26,389 nt of DNA from assembly GCA_002708145.1 (NCBI GenBank), contig PAOV01000018.1, forward strand, positions 21,318-47,706, in the 5' to 3' direction. The stretch is from Chloroflexota bacterium (lineage in GTDB: Bacteria; Chloroflexota; Dehalococcoidia; Lucifugimonadales; Lucifugimonadaceae). Each line of letters opens with the position of its first letter. Within the stretch, counting starts at the first letter, position 1. The notes under the pieces are model-generated. The model did not search any database. It saw nothing but the letters and a program-made list of their open reading frames with translations, and was not told where the DNA came from. Made by a program: the position numbers and the translations under genes. Positions 23,752 through 26,389 of the stretch are shown in pieces.

Positions 23752-23765
23752 AAAAATTAATTTTC

Positions 23766-24956
23766 CTATATTTTTGAAATAGTTGCAATTGACTGAGCAG
23801 CAATTCCTTCTGATTTTCCAATTAATCCAACTGAATCAGTGGATGTAATTTTTAAATTAATCTTAATATTTCTTAAGGATGAAATTTTAGACAGGCTATC
23901 AATAATCAATTCTACAGATGAGCCTAATCTTGGTTTTTCAGCAATTATAGTAGAATCTATGTATATAATTTTCCATCCTTTCTCATTGAGAAGACGTATA
24001 GATTCATTTATAAAATACTCGGAATGTAGATTTTTAAATTTTTCATCGTTTGAAGGGAAATTACCTCCTAAATCTCCTAATTCAGCTGCACCCAAAATAG
24101 AACTTGCTATGGAGTGCAATAATACATCTCCATCTGAATGGCCAGCTAATTTTTTCTCAAAAGGAATATCAATTCCTCCTAACCTCAAAGGTCCACCTTC
24201 AATTAGTTTATGACAATCAAAACCTATACCATATCTAATTTGATTAGAAATATTGTTATAAATAAATTGCCCTTTTTTTTCTAAAATTGAATTTGCTAAT
24301 TGTAAATCAATAGGATTAGTTATCTTAATATTTTCTGAGGATCCTGGAAAAGTAGATACTAATCCACCGGAAAGTTCTACTGCAGAGGCGTCATCTGTAA
24401 TTTCAGAATCCAATAGTTCATATGATGTATTCAAAACATCAAATTTAAAAAATTGAGGAGTTTGTACTGAACCTAATTTTTTTCTATCATAAGTTTTTGA
24501 AACTAAATTATTTGAAATCTTCTTTACCGTATCTGATATAGGAATGACTGGAATTGAAGCACCTGTTACATGAACAGATTTAATACCATTAGTGATTATT
24601 TTTTTTGTAGCAAATGGTCGAGCACCATCATGAACTCCAATTATTTCCAAATTAGAATATATTGATGACAAATTTTTTAAAGCTAACTTTACTGTATCTT
24701 GTCTTCTAGAACCACCAATCAAGGTGTAAATATCCTTGTTTAATTCTAAATTTTTTATAATATTCTTTACTTGATTAATATTATCTTCAGATAGCATTAC
24801 AGTTATAGATCTTGTCTCTTCGATCTGATTAAATAGTTCAATACTATAAGTTATGACATTTTTATTAGATATTTTATATAGTTGTTTATCTATGCCGTTC
24901 ATCCTACTACTTTTTCCAGCAGAAAGTATAATGACATCCAGAGTAGTTTCTGTCAT
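23766..24956 (-). CDS. ispDF: Bifunctional IspD-IspF (MEP pathway)
   Basis: A fusion of 396 residues. Residues 1-225 are IspD (4-diphosphocytidyl-2-C-methylerythritol synthase): LSAGKSSRMNGIDKQ (CTP site), GVHDGARPF, PISDTVKK, QTPQFF and TDDASAVE. Residues about 240-396 are IspF (2-C-methylerythritol-2,4-cyclodiphosphate synthase): IGFDCHKL with metal ligands Asp247 and His249, LAGHSDGDVLLHS with His281, GDLGGNFPSND, and TSTDSVGLIGKSEGIAAQ. The two enzymes are not consecutive in the pathway (IspE acts between them), yet this fusion is known in several bacterial groups. The stop of the DedA-like gene overlaps the ATG by 4 bases. Confidence 0.95.
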   Translation of the reverse strand: MTETTLDVIILSAGKSSRMNGIDKQLYKISNKNVITYSIELFNQIEETRSITVMLSEDNINQVKNIIKNLELNKDIYTLIGGSRRQDTVKLALKNLSSIYSNLEIIGVHDGARPFATKKIITNGIKSVHVTGASIPVIPISDTVKKISNNLVSKTYDRKKLGSVQTPQFFKFDVLNTSYELLDSEITDDASAVELSGGLVSTFPGSSENIKITNPIDLQLANSILEKKGQFIYNNISNQIRYGIGFDCHKLIEGGPLRLGGIDIPFEKKLAGHSDGDVLLHSIASSILGAAELGDLGGNFPSNDEKFKNLHSEYFINESIRLLNEKGWKIIYIDSTIIAEKPRLGSSVELIIDSLSKISSLRNIKINLKITSTDSVGLIGKSEGIAAQSIATISKI

Positions 24957-25519
24957 CTAAACCATCCTATAACAAACTCCAATCCCAAATAACAAGAGTA
25001 GGATATGATTAATGACTTAAAAGTCTTAGAGAAAAATAAAATCAAAACAAACTTTCTTACTGGGTATTTAATGTTTCCAGATATAATACCTATAATATCA
25101 AAAAAAGGATTAGGAAATATGCTTCCGAAAAAAATAATTAGAGCTCCATTTTTTTGCATATTTCTAAAAATAAAATTTTTTAATCTATTTTCTTGAAAAT
25201 TACCACTTATACTTCTGCCTGCAAAATAACCAGTTAATTCTCCAATTGATTCAGCAAAACCAGCAATAACACCTATAATCATAGGATTTAGATTTAGGCT
25301 TGGCAAAGAGCCTAAACAAACTGCACCTATTCCCGGTATGGGAATAATTATCGAACTTGCTGATATCAAACTAGAAATATATATACCCAAATAACCCAAA
25401 GTTTCAAATGGGATAGAGCTACTTAGCATCATCAATAACCATATTAAAATTACAAAAATTATCGATAAAATTATATATAGATATATTTTTGGTATTTTTT
25501 TAAATTTTGTGTTTAACAA
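24953..25519 (-). CDS. DedA/VTT-domain (SNARE-associated) membrane protein
   Basis: A hydrophobic protein of 188 residues with about five membrane segments. The first is near residues 10-32. SASSIIIPIPGIGAVCLGSL, then GFAESIGELTGYFAGRSISG (the E-x-x-G-x-x-x-G-Y-x-x-G pattern of the VTT domain) and FFGSIFPNPFFDIIGIISGNIK (F/P-rich re-entrant motif) identify the DedA-like family. Members help move lipids such as undecaprenyl phosphate or phosphatidylethanolamine across the membrane, but this branch is not assigned. The start appears to be TTG at 25519 without a clear ribosome-binding site, so the true N-terminus may differ. It lies 15 bases after clpC and overlaps ispDF by 4. Confidence 0.83.
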   Translation of the reverse strand: MLNTKFKKIPKIYLYIILSIIFVILIWLLMMLSSSIPFETLGYLGIYISSLISASSIIIPIPGIGAVCLGSLPSLNLNPMIIGVIAGFAESIGELTGYFAGRSISGNFQENRLKNFIFRNMQKNGALIIFFGSIFPNPFFDIIGIISGNIKYPVRKFVLILFFSKTFKSLIISYSCYLGLEFVIGWFR

Positions 25520-25534
25520 ATTATTTTTTAAAAA

Positions 25535-26389
25535 TTATATTTTAGCCTTGGACTTTTTTTCTTTCGGAGATTTATTTGATTGTTTACTAGTCTTATAGTC
25601 AAATATTATCTCTCCATTCTTCTCCTTTACAATTATTTCAATATTTTCTGCAATGTTAACAGAAATTATTTCCTTAGATAAAGGATTTTCAATTAATTTT
25701 TGTATTGTCCTCTTTAGGGGTCTCGCGCCATACATTCTATCAAAACCTATTTTCGCCAATAAAGTTTTTGCTGATTCGGTTAGATTAATACTTAAGTTCA
25801 TTCCAACTAGCCTTTGCGTGAATTCATCTATAAACTTATCTACTATTTGTTTAATATCATTCTCATCCAAAGAATCAAATATTACAAATTCGTCAATTCG
25901 ATTTATAAACTCAGGTCGAAAAGCTTTTTTTAGAGTTTCTTCAACATTTGACCTTATTTGAGCACTCTCATTCTCTGCTCTTGATTTTTTTTGAAATCCA
26001 AAAGACTCTGTTGTTATTCCTTCTGATCCTAAATTACTAGTCATTATAATAATTGCATTTCTAAAATCAACAGTTCTGCCATGGCTATCAGTAAGCCTTC
26101 CATCATCTAATACTTGTAAAAGAGTATTAAAAATTTCATGATGTGCTTTCTCAATTTCATCAAATAAAACAACTGAAAATGGTCTTCTTCTAATTGCTTC
26201 AGTCAAATGGCCTGCATCATCATATCCTACATAACCCGGAGGGGCACCTATAAGCTTGGAGACTGTATGTCTCTCTTGAAATTCTGACATATCTATTCTG
26301 ATCATATTATCTTCGTCATCAAACATACATTCAGCTAAAGCTCTAGCCAGCTCAGTTTTTCCAACTCCAGTAGGACCAAGAAATACAAA
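25535..26389 (-). CDS. clpC: ClpC-type AAA+ unfoldase, C-terminal ATPase domain (5' end beyond window)
   Basis: The frame is open to the last base, so 284 C-terminal residues are visible; the Met at 26326 is internal. The second AAA+ module is nearly complete: Walker A GPTGVGKT right at the window edge, DMSEFQERHTVSKLIGAPPGYVGYDDAG with pore-loop GYVG, Walker B VVLFDEIEKAH, sensor 1 TSNLG, arginine-finger region FRPEFINRIDE and sensor 2 YGARPLKR. The loop TESFGFQKK after sensor 1 carries a G-F tripeptide like the ClpP-contact loop of ClpC, and this loop is absent from ClpB, so ClpC is preferred. The end is Lys/Ser-rich (SKQSNKSPKEKKSKAKI). It unfolds proteins for ClpP. First visible gene of clpC-dedA-ispDF-cysS. 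Confidence 0.9.
   Translation of the reverse strand, partial: FVFLGPTGVGKTELARALAECMFDDEDNMIRIDMSEFQERHTVSKLIGAPPGYVGYDDAGHLTEAIRRRPFSVVLFDEIEKAHHEIFNTLLQVLDDGRLTDSHGRTVDFRNAIIIMTSNLGSEGITTESFGFQKKSRAENESAQIRSNVEETLKKAFRPEFINRIDEFVIFDSLDENDIKQIVDKFIDEFTQRLVGMNLSINLTESAKTLLAKIGFDRMYGARPLKRTIQKLIENPLSKEIISVNIAENIEIIVKEKNGEIIFDYKTSKQSNKSPKEKKSKAKI

Noticed and set aside
23839..24213. 124-aa plus-strand ORF inside ispDF
   Set aside because: Antisense of the IspF domain, which carries all catalytic motifs; no independent evidence.
25653..25961. 102-aa plus-strand ORF inside clpC
   Set aside because: Antisense shadow of a strongly conserved AAA+ domain.
1..26389. CRISPR array, insertion sequence, prophage or defence island
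   Set aside because: No regularly spaced repeats, transposase, integrase, phage structural gene or known defence domain is visible. The NYN protein alone is not enough to call a defence system.

Overview
This is a strongly AT-rich, gene-dense bacterial window with short intergenic gaps and frequent 4-nt ATGA gene overlaps, a style typical of streamlined marine bacteria. The gene set (SufBCDSU, GatB, SecG, fused IspD-IspF, ClpC-type ATPase, no outer-membrane genes) fits a Chloroflexota-like organism, possibly of the SAR202 / Dehalococcoidia kind. A 627-residue membrane protein with a three-fold repeat also resembles a family I remember from Chloroflexota. The assignment is an inference; no rRNA or tRNA is present to settle it.

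Layout. 1-5006: mixed accessory genes, namely a cut-off M20 peptidase (-), a TolB-like lipoprotein propeller (+), an NYN-domain nuclease-like protein (-), a propeller + amidohydrolase pair (+), and a tandem ABM-domain protein (-). 5009-9125 (-): rlmB, a 14-TM MFS exporter and the repeat-bearing membrane protein, probably one transcript with the ABM gene. 9126-9648: a long intergenic region that is the most interesting part of the window. 9649-13352 (+): metY, metAA and an aldehyde dehydrogenase. 13355-15285: a solitary cytosolic NMT1/THI5-like protein (-) and a sugar-nucleotide epimerase (+). 15266-20551 (-): sufB-sufC-sufD-sufS-sufU. 20681-22389 (+): gatB and secG. 22396-26389 (-): a cut-off clpC, a DedA-like membrane gene, ispDF and cysS.

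Main discovery candidate. The 523-base gap before metY holds two tandem short ORFs that both encode the core K-S-C-C-C-H-S-R-L-x-C. They share an exact 23-base repeat, and where they diverge the codons for R, L and C differ only synonymously. Each ORF is followed by a hairpin and a seven-T run, and there are competing hairpins. The downstream genes make homocysteine by direct sulfhydrylation: MetAA activates homoserine with acetyl-CoA, as suggested by Glu112, and MetY inserts sulfide. I read this as a double poly-cysteine leader-peptide attenuator sensing cysteine (Cys-tRNA) supply. Poly-Cys leader ORFs are known in mycobacteria; a tandem version ahead of metY-metAA in this kind of organism is not one I know.

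Other points: sufB and gatB are driven by divergent promoters whose -35 hexamers overlap. Four genes (sufB, gatB, the THI5-like gene and the DedA-like gene) appear to use TTG starts. The THI5-like binding protein has no room for a signal peptide.
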